A stretch of 64,000 nucleotides of DNA from positions 1,426,001 through 1,490,000 of the forward strand of contig NZ_CP013444.1 in the NCBI RefSeq assembly GCF_001718835.1, written 5' to 3'. Every line of letters starts with the position of its first letter. The stretch's first letter is position 1. Made by a program: the position numbers and the translations under genes. Shown here piece by piece: positions 61,502 through 64,000 of this stretch. This DNA comes from Burkholderia cepacia (GTDB lineage: Bacteria > Pseudomonadota > Gammaproteobacteria > Burkholderiales > Burkholderiaceae). The notes beneath the pieces were generated by a model, which saw only the letters and a program-made list of their open reading frames with translations, ran no database searches and was not told the DNA's origin.

Positions 61502-63361
61502 TCAATCGTCGAGCAACGACAGGTTGCGCACGGCGCCCTTGTCGGCGGACATGACCAGCTTCGCGTAGGCCTTCAGCGCCGCGGACACCTTGCGCGGACG
61601 CGGCTGCGCAGGCTTCCAGCCCTTCGCGTTCTGCTCTTCGCGGCGGCGCGCCAGCTCTTCGTCGGACACCAGCACGTCGATCGTGCGGTTCGGGATGTCG
61701 ATGCGGATCTTGTCGCCGTCGCGCACGAGGCCGATCGCGCCGCCCGCTGCCGCTTCCGGCGAGCAGTGGCCGATCGACAGGCCCGACGTGCCGCCCGAGA
61801 AGCGGCCGTCCGTCAGCAGCGCGCATGCCTTGCCGAGCCCCTTCGACTTGATGTAGCTGGTCGGGTAGAGCATCTCCTGCATGCCCGGGCCGCCCTTCGG
61901 GCCTTCGTAGCGCACGATCACGATATCGCCGGCCTTGACCTTGTCGTTCAGGATGTTTTCGACCGCTTCATCCTGCGATTCGGTCACGTGCGCGGAGCCT
62001 TCGAACACGTGGATGCTCTCGTCGACGCCGGCCGTCTTCACCACGCAACCGTCGAGTGCGATGTTGCCCGTCAGCACGGCGAGGCCGCCTTCCTTCGAGA
62101 ACGCATGCTCGTACGAGCGGATGCAGCCTTCCGCGCGGTCGAGGTCGAGGCTCGGCCAGCGCGTGTCCTGGCTGAACGCGACCTGCGTCGGGATGCCGGC
62201 CGGGCCGGCCAGGTAGAACGTGCGGACCGCATCGTCCTGCGTGCGGACGATGTCCCACTGGTCGAGCGCTTCCTTCAGCGACGGCGCGTGCACGGTCGGC
62301 ACGTCGGTGTGCAGCTTGCCGGCGCGGTCGAGCTCGCCGAGGATCGCCATGATGCCGCCTGCGCGGTGCACGTCCTCGATGTGGTACTTGTTCGTGTTCG
62401 GCGCGACCTTGCACAGCTGCGGCACGACGCGCGACAGGCGGTCGATGTCCTTCATCGTGAAGTCGATGCCGGCTTCCTGCGCGATCGCCAGCAGGTGCAG
62501 GATCGTGTTGGTCGAGCCGCCCATCGCGATGTCGAGCGTCATCGCGTTCTCGAACGCCTTGAAGCCCACCGAGCGCGGCAGCACGCGTTCGTCGTCCTGC
62601 TCGTAGTGCTGGCGGGTGAGCTCGACGATGCGGCGGCCGGCGCGCTTGAACAATTGCTCGCGATCGGCGTGCGTGGCCACCACCGTGCCGTTGCCGGGCA
62701 GCGACAGGCCGAGCGCTTCGGTCAGGCAGTTCATCGAGTTCGCGGTGAACATGCCCGAGCACGAACCGCAGGTCGGGCAGGCCGAGCGTTCGACTTCGGC
62801 GACGTCGGCGTCCGAATACGACGAGTCGGCCGCGATCACCATCGCGTCGACGAGGTCGAGCTTCTTCAGTTCGACGGTCTTGGTCACCGGGTTCGCGAGG
62901 CGCGTCTTGCCGGCTTCCATCGGGCCGCCGGACACGAAGATCACCGGGATGTTCAGGCGCATCGCGGCCATCAGCATCCCCGGCGTGATCTTGTCGCAGT
63001 TCGAGATGCAGACCATCGCGTCCGCGCAGTGCGCGTTCACCATGTATTCGACCGAATCCGCGATGATGTCGCGGCTCGGCAGCGAATACAGCATGCCGTC
63101 GTGGCCCATTGCGATGCCGTCGTCGACCGCGATCGTGTTGAATTCCTTCGCGACGCCGCCGGCAGCCTCGATCTCGCGCGCGACGAGCTGGCCGAGATCC
63201 TTCAGGTGCACGTGACCGGGCACGAACTGGGTGAACGAGTTGACGACCGCGATGATCGGCTTCGAGAAATCGTCGTCTTTCATGCCGGTGGCGCGCCAGA
63301 GCGAGCGCGCACCCGCCATGTTGCGGCCGGCGGTGGAAGTTTTGGAGCGGTAAGTGGGCAT
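61502..63361 (-). CDS. ilvD: dihydroxy-acid dehydratase
   Basis: A 619-residue Fe-S dehydratase that turns dihydroxy-isovalerate and its methylvalerate analogue into 2-oxo acids, the third step of valine, leucine and isoleucine synthesis, in the cytoplasm. Conserved blocks: FNTIAVDDGIAMGHDGM (Asp81), CISNCDKITPGMLMAA (Cys122, Lys124), SACPTCGSCSGMFTANSM (Cys195) and LTDGRFSGGTSGLSIGHCSP. Length agrees with E. coli IlvD (616). ATG 63361 begins MPTYRSKTSTAGRNMAGARS, the usual IlvD start. Monocistronic, ended by a terminator; a LysR gene lies upstream on the same strand. Confidence 0.97.
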   Translation of the reverse strand: MPTYRSKTSTAGRNMAGARSLWRATGMKDDDFSKPIIAVVNSFTQFVPGHVHLKDLGQLVAREIEAAGGVAKEFNTIAVDDGIAMGHDGMLYSLPSRDIIADSVEYMVNAHCADAMVCISNCDKITPGMLMAAMRLNIPVIFVSGGPMEAGKTRLANPVTKTVELKKLDLVDAMVIAADSSYSDADVAEVERSACPTCGSCSGMFTANSMNCLTEALGLSLPGNGTVVATHADREQLFKRAGRRIVELTRQHYEQDDERVLPRSVGFKAFENAMTLDIAMGGSTNTILHLLAIAQEAGIDFTMKDIDRLSRVVPQLCKVAPNTNKYHIEDVHRAGGIMAILGELDRAGKLHTDVPTVHAPSLKEALDQWDIVRTQDDAVRTFYLAGPAGIPTQVAFSQDTRWPSLDLDRAEGCIRSYEHAFSKEGGLAVLTGNIALDGCVVKTAGVDESIHVFEGSAHVTESQDEAVENILNDKVKAGDIVIVRYEGPKGGPGMQEMLYPTSYIKSKGLGKACALLTDGRFSGGTSGLSIGHCSPEAAAGGAIGLVRDGDKIRIDIPNRTIDVLVSDEELARRREEQNAKGWKPAQPRPRKVSAALKAYAKLVMSADKGAVRNLSLLDD

Positions 63362-63570
63362 TGTCGTTGCTGTAGAGAAAAATCGATCGCAGAAAGGAAG
63401 CGGGCCTTGCGGGTAAGGGCCACTCGCGCCCGTGCGAACAACCTCTTGAGCTGCGCCCTGGGCAAACCGGACGATTATCCCACAGCCGGTGGAGTGGGGG
63501 CGGCGCGGGGCATTCCGGTGATTTTCGGCAGGCCGCACGAGCAAGTGCGGCCAACCGGCGCGGCGCCCAT

Positions 63571-64000
63571 CTACTTCGACGGCGCCGCCGCCAGAACCCT
63601 CTGCATCCGCTCCATCAACGCCAGCACGTGCGGCCGACTCTCTCCTTTCGCATGCACGAAGTAATAGCTGAGCGGCGAGGCGACCTCGTGGCGGCTTACG
63701 CGGACGAGGCCGCTACGCTCGAGATAGGCCGCGGCGAGCGGCGTGCGCGCCAGCGCCACGCCGAGCCCAGCCTCGGCCGCGGCCAGCACCACCGTGTAGT
63801 CCTCGAACCGGCGATCCTGCGTGCGCGGCTTGAGCGGAATGTCCAGCGCACCGAACCACGCGCGCCAGCCTGTCGCGTCGCCGTCGTGCAGCAGCGGCAC
63901 GTCGAGTAGCGCGGCGTCGCCGCGTCGATGGCGCTGCTTCGTCAATTGCGCGGCGAGCGCGCGATTCGCGACCGGATACAGCGTCTCGGGCATGAACGGC
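63571..64000 (-). CDS. LysR-family regulator, 3' part only
   Basis: About 143 codons of the effector-binding domain of a LysR protein of the GcvA/AmpR-like type; the DNA-binding part is beyond the right edge. Visible motifs: WRAWFGALDIPLKPRTQDRR, TVVLAAAEAGLGVALARTP and LSYYFVHAKGESRPHVLAL with the C-terminal helix. GcvA-like members control glycine cleavage or beta-lactamase genes; which one applies here cannot be told from this part. Confidence 0.85.
   Translation of the reverse strand, partial: PFMPETLYPVANRALAAQLTKQRHRRGDAALLDVPLLHDGDATGWRAWFGALDIPLKPRTQDRRFEDYTVVLAAAEAGLGVALARTPLAAAYLERSGLVRVSRHEVASPLSYYFVHAKGESRPHVLALMERMQRVLAAAPSK

Overview
The window looks like a stretch of a Burkholderia chromosome, most likely the B. 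cepacia complex. GC is very high, with strong G/C third-position bias. It carries a three-subunit FAD glucose dehydrogenase whose subunit lengths, Cys cluster and active-site His match the B. cepacia enzyme, phenylacetate (paa) genes behind a TetR-type palindrome, a porin and many LysR regulators. There are no rRNA or tRNA genes, CRISPR arrays or intact IS elements. The species call is inference from gene content.

Layout. 0-7 kb: 5' part of a D-Ala-D-Ala endopeptidase gene, a LysR regulator, a small winged-helix protein behind a 25-bp perfect inverted repeat, an outer-membrane protein, mgtA with a proline-rich upstream leader ORF, and a cupin. 7-13 kb: a subtilisin-like lipoprotein, a glutamate/aspartate-binding protein, then a lower-GC accessory stretch (about 10.4-13.0 kb) with a PD-(D/E)xK-like protein and a DUF2625 protein. 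13-24 kb: a chemoreceptor, a hemerythrin, and the alpha-2-macroglobulin/penicillin-binding protein 1C operon. 24-29.5 kb: the glucose dehydrogenase operon (small, FAD and cytochrome subunits), a DoxX protein and a porin. 29.5-34 kb: an MHS-type transporter and M20 amidohydrolase divergent from a LysR gene, ppnP, and a small secreted protein. 34-38 kb: a CLC chloride channel/MarR pair and an HPP-CBS membrane protein, tied together by two matching AT-rich palindromes. 38-46 kb: a LysR gene, a LysR pseudogene with an internal deletion, five same-strand genes without clear function (one with WG repeats, one with YD-like repeats), and chaA with a small exported partner.

46-64 kb: paaH-paaK-hydratase with an operator next to a TATAAT box, MarC, a CPBP protease, a VC0807-like membrane protein, a double-GNAT protein divergent from a MocR regulator, and an HtrA-like protease. 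Then come three minus-strand genes of unusual type: a leucine-rich-repeat protein kinase, a membrane protein with a degenerate zinc-protease motif, and a PD-(D/E)xK-like protein whose stop overlaps the next start. ilvD and the 3' part of a LysR gene close the window.

Clear functional units are periplasmic glucose oxidation (GDH operon), phenylacetyl-CoA degradation (paa genes), periplasmic defence and peptidoglycan repair (A2M-PbpC), Mg2+ import, and chloride/anion transport under a MarR regulator. The least explained parts, and best places to look for something new, are the WG/YD cluster (39.7-44.4 kb), the kinase/degenerate-peptidase/nuclease-like group (57.5-61.3 kb), and the island gene at 10.5-12.2 kb.
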